Positions 39,764 to 51,134 of a stretch of DNA of 64,000 bases are shown here, piece by piece. This stretch comes from Cruorifilaria tuberocauda. Lineage: Eukaryota > Nematoda > Chromadorea > Rhabditida > Onchocercidae. A program made the position numbers and the translations under genes. Below the pieces are notes generated by a model. It saw nothing but the letters and a program-made list of their open reading frames with translations. It had not been told where the DNA came from and searched no databases. How positions within the stretch are numbered: position 1 is the stretch's first letter; every line of letters starts with the position of its first letter. The stretch lies in the NCBI GenBank assembly GCA_013365365.1, contig JABVXU010000109.1, positions 83,737-147,736 on the forward strand, written 5' to 3'.

Positions 39764-42150
39764 GTAAGTCAATCATTTTATAGTGTAGAAATGATAATTA
39801 CTGCTAAACTTAATGCATTCATACATTACATCAGCAAGGAACTACAGAAGTTATGTTTTTTGACTTTGACTTGAATAATTAGTTTCAATGTTAAAATGTA
39901 AATGATATCACAGAACTAGTTGAAAATAATTTAAAGTAAAGTTAAAATTCATATTTTATCACGATGAATCATTAATTTTTTCGCGAAAGTTTTCGATTAA
40001 ATTCAAACTTTCTATTTTTTTCATCATCAAACTCAGAAATCGTGGAAGAAAGTATATGAATTTGCAGTAATTGTAATGTGTCAATAAAATTTCAAATATC
40101 TATCAAAGTAATATTTTTTTTTTGAAATGTAAAAAATGTTATTTTTCTTTCATTAATCCGGAAATATGGAATAGACAAAAAACAGGAAAGTATAACTTTT
40201 CAAACATCATAAATTCTTTGCTTCCTTTTCTTCCGTTTTTTCCCTTCCAGCATTTTCTGCAATAAAATGAAACTTGACGTGAAATATATTCATTGCAGTG
40301 AATAGCGAATGTTCCAATAATAAAAAGATCGATTTCTTCACGAACATTTTAGGCTTTTCATTTTTGAAAGGAAGATTTGAAAATTTTTCTCTTTTAAATC
40401 ATAGTTTTGCTATGAAATATGAAATGGATTTATGCCATTCCAATATCTTTTTTGATTTTTATTGCCATCGAATAAATGAATTCATTTCAAACGCTTATTG
40501 CTTTGTAAATATTATTGTTTTTCTTGATAAATACAATGGAAATGTATTTTAATATTCAATTTTGCGTGTGAAAAAAATAAACGAAAAATTAATCTTTTAA
40601 GCTTTTCCAACTCATTTTGCATTCATTTTCATATGAATGGGAAGTTTTCTACTACGCTTTTTTCTATGCGACAGCGATGGCAATTGAAGGGAAAAAATTG
40701 TCGCTTATTACTTTAACTTCTAAATGGAATGGGAAACTTTGAAAGCTTTAACGTTTGATGTTAATTTTATGTGAAAAATTATGAATGTAAAATAAATAAT
40801 AAATTCATAGATTAATTTTCCTTTGTTTTTCTAGTTTTCGATTTTAATTAGATTATTAATATTTATTTTCACCTATTTGTTTAGCAATTCGTCCACTTCA
40901 AATATCCTAACATTAAGCTATCACTCTCGTTACATTGCCTTAAGTTTGTATAAGTTACTTTAATAGGAAATAGAGATACCATTCGAAAATTACAAATGCC
41001 ATCCATAGAGGTAATTGTAAGCAAATATCTTGATTCGATAATTTTACTAAAAATTTGAAATACATTTTTGTGATTTGTAAAAACAATATTTAAATTGAGT
41101 TTTACTAAAAAGAAGTTTACTTTTAATTAATGTTTTTTCCTCTAAATGAAAGAATATTAATAAACGGTGCATTAATTAATCTAATGCTAGGATTCCTTGC
41201 TTGTTTTAGTATTTTTCTTATCTTTTTATCGTTTTCATTATTTCCTTTACTTTCTCTTTGATAATGAAATCTTTCCATTTACAATTAATTTTAATTTTAG
41301 CACTTAATTAATGAAGGAATGAAAGTAATTCCTCCAGAATTCTTTAACAAATTCAGAGAGATTTTCTGTTTTATCAATTAATTCAAATGTTCTGTTTATT
41401 TCAATATTTGATATTATTTTCGTGCATTAAACCATTTTAAAAACTTGTTTAGCTTCTCTTTTCTCAATTCCAATTATTTCAATCGTTTCTCTTCTGGGAA
41501 AGTTGGCGCTTATCGCTCATATTGCGTGCATTTTCTTATCAACTGATCGAAAACTGATTGATCACTGATTACGAGAAATGAAAATAAAATCGTCCTTCTT
41601 CTCGTCCGAATCCGATCTTTACTATTTTCTTGAGTTAATCAACATTAAAACCGCATATTTTATTTTCATTTTCATTATAAGTTACTCGTATCATTTTAAG
41701 ATAACTTACTATTTTATGATACTTTTGGGAATTATATGAAATCTTAGAATATTCCATATTATCTTTTTTAACTTAAATGATCAGAAAATAATCACTGTAT
41801 TAAACATACAGCTAAAATTTCCATACATTTATAATCAAATCATTGCGATAATCAAATCAAATCATTAAATCAACTTTTTTAATGTTCTGGTAGTTCCAAA
41901 ATAATAATATAAGGAGGAGAGAATTTAAATGCTTTCAAAAATTTTATATCACATTACTTAAAATTTTGCCTTTGGGAATATTGCTATAATTAGCCTTGAA
42001 ATTAGCATTTTCCCTTTCAACCTAAACGTTTAAACCTTACTCTATTTATTGAAACAGCTTTTCCTGAAAGATTAATTTCTTGCTCATCGTTAATAAAGTT
42101 TTCCTGCCTTATCTATTTGCTATAAATCATTTCTTCTCTTACTTTTACAT

Positions 42151-42206
42151 CTCTCTATCTCTCTCTCTCTCTCTCTCTCTTCCCTCTTACCCTTTCTCCC
42201 TCTCAG
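42151..42206. repeat. (CT)n microsatellite
   Basis: CTCTCT run followed by imperfect CCCTCTTACCC sequence in noncoding DNA. Confidence 0.85.
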
Positions 42207-43647
42207 TTTTTAAATTTCATTTTTTTGTTGCTATCTTTTTTCTCTTTTTTCTTTCTGATTTTCTTATTCAATTTATTTTTCTAAAAAAAGTTAAATTTCA
42301 ATAGTTTGATTTATCAGTTTGATAGTATAATTCGATTTATATATGAGTGAGAATCAAATATATTTCAAACAAAAAAGATACGAAAATATAAAAATTATAA
42401 AAAATAGTAAATCTTAAACGTATACTTCCTTATTCCTTGTGCAAATTCAAAATCAGCAATCAATTGTTGCAGTCATTAAGAAATTAAGCGTGAAATGCAA
42501 CGTGAAATTCAACGTAATGTGAAGTTTAGCAGAATAGATAAGCATGTTTGGAACATTTTTGCATAAACATTTAAATAAAATTTTTCTACTCATCAAATTA
42601 CTACTTTCAGTTAATACATTAATATCAAACCTGTTCTCGATTAGCTTTTCTTTTCATTCATTTTGAAATTTAATAAAATTTAATTTGAATGAATGTGAAT
42701 TAGCTAAACTTAATAATGCAATGTCAATATTATTTTTTGAATTTCTTTTAATTTTTTCTTCTCCCAAATAAAAACATTAAAATATTTAGAAATTTCAAGT
42801 TTTTATAATTTTTAGTAAATCAAATAAACGAATAAATAAATGAAACTAACATTTCCCTGTATATTTATGAATTTCAAATATAAATCAGTCATTGATCGTT
42901 GCTGATAAGCTTTAATATTTAATCATGTTCAGTTGTAACAGTTTCATTCTCCGCCAGATGTACCTGGGTCTTTCTTTTTTCTTACTTTCAATTGCATTAA
43001 AAAATTTTGAAACTTTTTCTGTAAAGTACAATTCAAATTTTAACACAACCGGTTTTCGTTCAATTTTTTTAATTCAAAAAACATTCCAGAAATTTCATTT
43101 CTATTAAATGAATCTTAGCTCATAGATAAACCTAAATGGAACGATGGAAAGGTGGAAGAGATAAAATTTAGATGGAGCAAAGATTAAAGTCATAATAAAA
43201 GTTGTTTCAGATGACTGATTAAGCAAATAAACTATAAAGTAAATAAACAAGTAAAAATAACTTGAAAGATTCAGAAAAACTTGGTGCAAGTAAAGTGTAA
43301 TTTCCTTTAGATTTATGTATGCCATCGCTTGTCATATCGCTTCAACGAATTTCAGGACTATTTATAGAATTTAAGAGCTCCAAAAATCAAAAACAAAATA
43401 CTAAGCATAAGATGCTAGCTGCTAGGCAACTGGCAGCTGTTTTTGTTAGTTCTGTTAGCATGGATTCAGAAATATTTTATCATTCACAGATTATTTCTGC
43501 TCCTGAAATCAAACTTACTTATACTTTTAATTTTTTATTATTGAATAATTTTACAATTTTAAATTAGAGATTGGAGATAAAATTGAAAATTTCAATTTGA
43601 AAAAATGTATTCTTTAAAAAAAACGATTCAAGTTTTTTTCTTTTTAG

Positions 43648-43772
43648 AAAGAAATTCAATTGTTGAAAAAGAGAAGAGCATTAACTGGTTAGGTGGATGT
43701 GAGCTTATGTCGAGTCGGAAGAATGGAATTTTACTCTCGGGGGATACTGCCATCTGTTACCAAAGAGCAAAG
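43648..43772 (+). CDS. Candidate internal exon, unrecognised protein
   Basis: A strong polypyrimidine acceptor (TTTTTTCTTTTTAG) is followed by a 41-codon open frame (2 nt + 41 codons) ending AAG before a GTCCGT donor. The local GC content is higher than the flanks. Part of the peptide reads SINWLGGCELMSSRKNGILL, then SGDTAICYQRAK; two cysteines are present. I do not recognise it. It may belong with the exon candidates at 39620 and 44994 on the same strand. Confidence 0.35.
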
Positions 43773-44993
43773 GTCCGTTATCGATATGTTTTTTCAATAA
43801 TTCAAAATACTTTCTTTTTTTCGAGAGATAAATAGAGCTATGGAAATGAATCACTCAGATTTGACGTACGTTTAGAATTCTTACTCATCCCTCAACGGAC
43901 CAAAAATTATTTTTTAATTTTAAAAATTATAAATTGTTAAATAAACACCTAGTTGATTAACAGCATGATATACTGAAATATGATAAAATTTGAATATTAG
44001 AAGCTTGTCAACATAAAGCAATTTATTATCATCTGATAGCTGTTCTAATTTGTAACTATTAAATAATTTTATTGATTCGTTGAAATTTTAATTAAATCTA
44101 ATTTATCAACTGTTTTCTCATTTGACTAAATTGAAAAAAAACGATGAAAGACGAAACTTTCCACTTTTTGATTATAAATTATATATATATATTTAATTGC
44201 TAATTAATTGTTGAAAACTGATTATTACTTTTTTAAAAAAAGCTTTCAATTTAAATTTCTTTTCACAGTTTTTCTCGAAGAAATCGTTTCATCGAAGAAA
44301 ATATTCAAATTGACTTGAATAATAAATATTTTAGAACAGATAGCATTTTACGCATGTTTCATTGGATCTGATGAATAATGAAATACATATGTTCTAACAT
44401 TTGAAAACTTTTTAACTTTCAGTATTACATATGATTAGGAAGAAGTTTCAGTGCTTTTTTTTTAATTTCATTACACAATTAACAACAAATAAGCATTTTT
44501 ATCATTTATTCTTCATAGTTTTACAAACTTAATTTTGCATTTTCTTTATAAATTTTACAAACATCATTTTGGGAAATCATTCTGCAGTTTCCGTCTTATA
44601 AATTAATTAACAAATTTCCTTTTTCCTTTCTGAAATCTGATATCTAGCATTCATGATTATCAGTTCAGTATGAAAGGTTCCATTACACCTATACCTATAC
44701 ATTTTTAGTCATAATAGAATATTTTATAAGTTGGAAGATTGAAATATTCAATATCTATGCCTTCTGAAATGTTTCAATATCTCGTTATTCATCTTAAAAG
44801 AGATAATTACTTTGAAAATATTTACCATTAAGTATGTCTATTTCACTTTGATTACTCACCTTTTTGAAATAAGTATACTTACCTTTTCATTTTTCTTCTT
44901 TTTTCCCGAAACTTTATTTTTCACAACATTCACATCTATTCCAATGCTGTCGAATTGCCCCAGTCGATAGATAGATAAAACGTGTTTGCTTAG

Positions 44994-45056
44994 GTGTGGT
45001 GGAAAAAAAGGCCGAGAATAAGGAAATTGGTTTTGTTCCTATCCACAAACAAACAG
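44994..45056 (+). CDS. Candidate exon, unrecognised, phase-compatible with 43648-43772
   Basis: Acceptor TTGCTTAG, then 21 codons (VWWKKRPRIRKLVLFLSTNK then Gln) to CAG before GTAGAC. A second acceptor, TTCCAG, 40-odd bases on would give an immediate TAA stop. Phase 0 on both sides fits the preceding candidate exon. The evidence is only splice signals and phase, so it may be chance. Confidence 0.2.
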
Positions 45057-47673
45057 GTAGACAGGCCATGATAATTATTCCTGTTCATCATTCCAGTAAG
45101 TGCATGTTTTCCTTCCTCTTATCGGTTCAGCAATGGAAATTTCATGCTGAAATGAAGAAAAAACGTCTCTTCCACAACGAATCAAACAATTTTCGTTCTC
45201 TTTAAAACTGACATTTGCGCTTCTTTTTTTTCATTTTGTGTTCCATTTTGGGGTAAGAAACGAGAATTTTGTATATTCAGATGAAAATAGGTCAAGGTCA
45301 ATTATTGTCGAAGTTCAAGAGGATACTATAATGCTAATTAATTTGGTAACTTTTTAAATCATTTTAATGAAGTATGTAAAACTAAGCATTCATTTCATAT
45401 TGATTAGTATGGTAGAATTAGAAATCAATGCGAAAAAAACTTGAAGTCCTAAATGATTTATATTGAGATGAATTGCATTCCTCTCAGCCGTTAAGCCATT
45501 TATTCTTATTGATAATTCGTCTCTTCGATGATCGAAATTAAAGCAATTTTCACAGATGATAATGATTTTTGATCTGCGTCATTCCTTCTAAATATTTTCA
45601 TTTATTAATCTTGAGATGATTTTATCAAAATATTCATATATTATTTAACTGTCCTTTTAGTTTCATTAGATTTTAAATTTTCTTTTTTGTTTCATGACAT
45701 TCTTAGCATTCTGAAACAAATTATATGAAATAGAAATGATATATTTAATCGTTGTTATTCAATCGCTCTTTTTTCAACATTTCAACATTTGTTTCCGTTA
45801 TTTTCATGACTTTAGCTAATATTAGTCTTTCGGCAATATTATTAAATCCTTTTTTAATATATATTAATTATTATTCATAATTTGATATTTTCATGCATCA
45901 ATCAAAACAATTAATATATTTATATTTGAAATAGAATTAATGCATACGCAACTGATATTTTCATTGATGTGCTGGCAATTCATATCAGTTTTCTGATTGC
46001 ATTAGAATCCAGTACAAACATATCTTACTATTCCCAATTAAAATCGAATAATGAAGTTAACTTCAAATTGAAAATTAAAAGCATACTTCATCCATTCGTA
46101 CTTTTACAACTGAGAAAAGAAATTTCTTTCGAACGAAATACACTTTTACAGACATTATCACTCCACTTTTATCAACCACATTTATTTACTTCTTGTGATC
46201 AAAAATCACCGATCGTTTGAATCTTATGAATTTTTAAAATGTAAACAAGTATTTGGAAAATATCTCCAATTCTTTTCCTGACAGTATTATTAATACATCA
46301 TCCATTCTTCTGGTATTTCTCGGGAATCATTTTGATTTTCTCCATCTCTCGCCAATTTGATATTTCTTTTTTTCGTAAAATAAAAAAGAAAAGAATTGAT
46401 TTATTTTTATGCATTCCGTTGAATAATATAATATATTTTAATGGGACACACATCCATCCTTCTTTTCATTCGCCTTACTGCTATCGTTGCTTTTTCTTCC
46501 GTTTTTTCATTTTTCGATTTGAACGGATAGTTCATTCAAATTCCGTCTTCTTACGTATTTGCGCTAAATTCTTTACAAACTTTCTGATTCGTTTCAGTAA
46601 TTCGAATTCTCGTTAGTTGAAAATTTCGAGAGAAAAAAAAGAAATGATAATTTTTTGATATATGATTGATGGAACTGATTATGAAGTGATGGAAGGATAT
46701 CGGTACTTTTGATTTAACTGAAAAATTTTCAGGAAAAAATATAAATCTATACAAAAGTAGTTCTTTTTTTCTAGGTAGCAGCAATGCCCAGTCGAAGAAA
46801 GTTTACTGACAAATTTTTAAAACAATGAAAAAAGGAAGTCTAATAAATTTTTGAGTGATAAATAAAATATTTGTTGGAAATTAACTTTAAACTTTCTTAT
46901 AGTTAATTCAGCAAATACATATTTTTGGAATAATAACAGAGTGAAAAATGATAGCTTCCTACTATTTATCTTATCATAATCACATAATTTACAACTATCA
47001 ATTATAGCATCACTAGTGTGTTAGAGAATTTAATGAATTATTAAACAAAAAATGCGAGAAGTTTCCATGGATAGAATGAATTAATTCATTCGTGCTTTCT
47101 CCCTCATTTTCATTACCTGTTGACATCGACAGATATGTCTTTTAAATTAATATGAATACTTATTTTCTGATTCATTCATCTTAATCTCTTTTTTCTCCGG
47201 CAACAGGTATTTTCCAATGATATCATAACGAAGTCCGCATATCTGATAAGCTATCGTGTGTTCTCCTTATCTGATTCAAGATTCTGTTCGAAAAACTGTT
47301 TAATATGAAGTTTTGTTTTTGCTTGTAAAGAAATTTTCACTTGAATATATTCTTAGTTCAAATAAAGATGATTCTCATTAAATGCTATCTATAATAATTC
47401 GAAGGTCATGTTCTATTCACCAATTTGTTATTCCCAAATTTTATTTCCATAGTAACCCGACCCATTACTCTATTGAATTGGTATATTTCCGCTGATCGAT
47501 CATTTTTTCCTGACCTTTGCAAGATTTCATCAGAAGTTTTTTAATTTCAGAGAATTTATTTCCATTGCTATTATTTTTCTGATGCAAAAAATGCAACAAA
47601 GTTCAAATTGAAGGGTTGAAATTTTTTCATTTCAAATTTTTCCACTACGAACTACAAGCTGGGAATTTTCTTA

Positions 47674-49256
47674 ATGTCGAGAATAGGATTGTTCGGACAA
47701 ATTTCCGAAGTTACTGATTATTTATTTCTATCTGGAGCCGGTGTTCTGAAACTCGAAAAATTACGTCAAAAGAAAATTTCATGTATTGTAAATGCAACTG
47801 TTGAAGAACCCTCTACTCACATTCCAGGTAACTATTATTGATTTTAACAGTTTGAATGAAATTGCACCTGTGAGGTATGAAAATGACTAGCAGGATTTGA
47901 TGATAACACTTATATTCTTCTTGGCTTACCTCTCTTTCTTCCTACATCAGTAGACAAATTAATTATTTTGTCTTAATTTTCATCTTTTTCATTCTCATAC
48001 TACTTGAAAATGAAATTTCTTCAGGGATTGACTACTTGAGGATCTCAATCGAAGATAGTCCCTATTCAAAAATTGATCAGTACTTTGATATCGTTGCAGA
48101 TAAAATCAAGGCAGTTAAGGTGAATAGATTTAATTAATTAATTAATTAATTAATCATTTTTGATTTATCGAAACAATAGTTTTGATTCCATTTAAATTTA
48201 TTAAGCATAACATGGACTTAAAGATATGAATTCGATAGCTAGCTTCTCAAATTATGTATATTAAACTAACAAAAACATTTAAGGACAGGGGTGGTCGAAC
48301 TTTAGTTCACTGTGTTGCTGGTGTTTCTCGATCTGCTACTTTGTGCATGATATATCTTGTGAAACACGAACGAATGACGTTACGTCAGGCTTATCATTTT
48401 GTTAAATCAGCTCGACCTGTTGTAAAGCCTAATGTAGGCTTCTGGAAGCAAATGATTGAATATGAGCGTAAATTGAAAGGTTTCAACTTTTTTTCATTTG
48501 ATTCCACCAATTGTCCAATTCATTTCTTTTCCATTGTAATTCTGAAGTTAAAGTTAAAGCTCAAGTACTTGATTGGGAGTGTTTAAAACAAAAAATAGGG
48601 GTAAACATTAAATTTCTTTCCTGCGTTGTTCTTCTCTCCTTTGTAATATTCCCCTTTGTATGACTTACGTGTAAAACCATATTTTACTTGATCTGAAGTT
48701 ACAAACAAAAAAATATTGCTGCAATTTGAATTGTAACAGTATGAAGAAGCTTCATTAATTAATTTTAGGTTCTAATTCAGTGCAAATGATAGAAGCAAAT
48801 CAAGATGGTATGGCACTTCCAGATGTGTACTGTTCAGAGTTAAAACGTCGACTGATTCAAAATAATTCATTACCGAAGGGTACTTGTCGAAATATCACAA
48901 TTACACAAGTTCCTTTCAAGTACTCACAAACCTCGTTAGTCATCATTTTGTAATTTAAACATAGAATAAATGAATATCCGAGGAAATTCTTGAGGGTGGC
49001 ATATCAAAAAAGAATTCCATCATTACTAACAATTATCATTGATTTCTTTTCCCGACAAAACTTCCTTTTCAGGAATTTTGCTCGTCCAGTGGGTGGTTCA
49101 TCGTATCGGCGATCCACGTCACCCTCAATCCTACCATCACTTTTCTCGCTTCCATCACGACAACATTCGCCGTTCTCAATGCTAACTTCAACGCTTTCAC
49201 GACGACGCAGTAATGATTTGTTCGATTCGTATCATTCAGGTTTTTCCACATTCTAG
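47674..49256 (+). CDS. Atypical dual-specificity protein phosphatase (DUSP14/18-like)
   Basis: Exons 47674-47827, 48025-48119, 48284-48479, 48769-48934 and 49073-49256 give 264 residues with consistent phases. The DSP catalytic domain occupies residues about 1-150. It opens with GQISEVTDYLFLSGAG and carries the signature HCVAGVSRSATLCMIYL, with nucleophile Cys93 and phosphate-binding Arg99. Asp62, in ISIEDSPYSKID, is the likely general acid. RQAYHFVKSARPVVKPNVGFWKQ is the conserved substrate-recognition helix region. The family dephosphorylates phospho-Tyr/Ser/Thr, often on MAP kinases; the substrate here is unknown. There is no CH2/rhodanese domain, so it is the small atypical type. The C-terminal 90 residues are Ser/Arg-rich and low-complexity. 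The donor of exon 4 could alternatively be a few codons earlier (GTACTC). A possible alternative 3' exon follows. Confidence 0.9.
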
Positions 49257-49372
49257 TTAATATGATCACACTGATAATAATCAGTGCAACGAAATAAAAA
49301 CATTTCCTGATGTTCATCTGCTGTGATATAGTTGTCAAAGATAGTTCATTAATTAAATGAACTAAAATAGTA

Positions 49373-49588
49373 TTGTATGTTTCTTCTCAAAAGGCTTTTA
49401 TACAAAAGCCTACTGATAATTTATCGTACTGGAGAGAGAATCTCGGTTACGGTGATCCATATTACTGCTATGGGATATTATCAACGAGAAGAAGAATGAT
49501 AAATGATATATCTCGATCAATTGTTCCGTTCATGATCATTCTTCTAGTCTATAATCAACTCGTTTCCGTAATTTCCGTTCTGTTTTAA
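49373..49588 (+). other. Open frame downstream of the DUSP gene, possible alternative last exon
   Basis: About 70 sense codons with balanced composition (PTDNLSYWRENLGYGDPYYC, then a basic RRRMINDISRS) and a terminal hydrophobic segment of about 20 residues before the stop. An acceptor-like CTCAAAAG precedes it at about 49395. No initiator ATG stands near its start, so it is more like a terminal exon than a gene. No specific splice to the phosphatase is proved. Confidence 0.3.
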
Positions 49589-50008
49589 CAATATAATATT
49601 TCATTGATGGATGATTGATGTTGAATTTTCAAGGACTTCAATTCAAGTTTTCAATCCATCAAATAAACATTTTGATTTAAAAAAACAAAAATGAAATTTT
49701 ATGGATGAATTTCATGATGTGTTATTGTTTTACAATTTTTATTATTGTGCACCTTATAACGAGCTGATCATTCAATATATTATGAAATCGCTTATTGGTT
49801 GTTGATAATTTGCTGATTAAAAAAAGATGATGAAAATATTGTTATCACTTTTAAAAGAGCAAATATTCAATAAAAATTACATCTCTTATTTATCCAATCG
49901 TTAATCGTTAAAGTTTAAAGGACACACGCATTTCGTGAACTATCATGAAAATGAAAAAGCAACCATGATGAATATCTCTTCCAAAGTAAACAAAATCTTA
50001 AATATATT

Positions 50009-50500
50009 ATGATAGAATATTTAAAGAGCCTTAGGCATTCCTTGCTGAGAAAGTTAGATTTAATTGGTACTTATGCAGCACAGTCGAATCGTTCCATGCA
50101 CGCTTTATTTTTTACGCGAAGGTTATTGGGTACAGCAAATAAGGACAAGATAATCGTTTGCGATATGATAACAGCCAATTCCAACGATGGAAATGCGTCG
50201 CGGTAGGATCCCTTGATTGATCCCTGACCTCAGTGATAATCGACTAAGGAAACTTAATAAGCTGATGTGCGTATCGAAATCGAGCCAACTCCAGGAAGTT
50301 CGCTCAGGAAGCAAGAGTGAAAGAATCCAGTCCTACGATATTTAAACTCTTTGGTGGGACGGCTCTGGAATAAAACTCAAGGATGTTTCCTACATTTACA
50401 ATACATCGACAAGAAGATGACATTTGACCCTCTGGTCATATCTTGAAGAGGATGATGAAATGACAATGAGAAGAAAGCATGAGATCTGCTCTAAGCATAT
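50009..50500 (+). mobile_element. Possible decayed BEL/Pao retrotransposon fragment
   Basis: An island of more balanced base composition in AT-rich surroundings. The frame through about 50340-50400 contains LWWDGSGIKLKDVSY, which resembles the conserved LWW-x-GP-x-WL-x-x-D-x-S block upstream of the BEL/Pao integrase, with a stop just before it. The preceding frame (50009-50205) is open and basic. Several stops show it is not an active element. No terminal repeats were found. The identification rests on one motif. Confidence 0.35.
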
Positions 50501-51134
50501 TTAGACAAAGATTTCCCACCTATAATTTCATCATCTACAGAATGAATACTTATTTTTATGTGATTTCGGGTTTTACCGACATTCCTTAGTATTTGTATAA
50601 AGAATAAAATAGTGATTGTTCAAGTTTTTCAGATAAAATTTAGATTATATTGCACAGCAACTTTTTGTCGAGACATTTTTTGAAATTATTTTGGAAGTTT
50701 TGAAATATTATTGAAATGCTATCATCACTTTTCTTAACGTTGTGAGAGCATTCTATATGTTAATCTCTCAATGATCATTTCACTATCCGACGTAAAGATT
50801 ACAAATGATTTGCAAATCTTTACATTCAAAACTTCGTTCTTATCATCTTCGAGAAACATACATGTCGCAAATTTACATGAATAAGCCCTTGAATAGTTGA
50901 TAAAGTTGATGCATTTAACAGAAGCTAACATTAGAAGCTATCTTTAGAAATATGTTGAACATGAAGAATCACAAAATCGTTACAATCATTTCATTTGTTC
51001 TCATTAATTTAAATTATTTAAAAATAATGCAACGAATTAACCGATAATTAAAGTGAATTCATGACAACTATCATAGGAATCGAATTCCAAATGCTCCAAT
51101 TTCCTAATTGCGTCATTAATCATTTAATGATATT
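50501..51134. other. Intergenic, nothing recognised
   Basis: AT-rich sequence between the possible retroelement debris and the 3' end of the MCTP gene. No gene or repeat is supported. Confidence 0.5.

Larger units (their letters stand above)
39764..47673. other. AT-rich region; intron or intergenic, with isolated exon candidates
   Basis: Apart from the exon candidates listed separately, this stretch shows only short AT-driven frames. A CT microsatellite lies near 42.15-42.2 kb and a local TATA run near 44.2 kb. A segment at about 43330-43490 is open on the plus strand (containing MLAARQLAAVFVSSVSMDSE), but no acceptor/donor pair fits it. Confidence 0.45.

Noticed and set aside
46332..46616. 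Plus-strand Phe/Ile-rich frame of 94 codons
   Set aside because: Pyrimidine- and AT-driven composition with no domain or splice context; a similar minus-strand frame overlaps.
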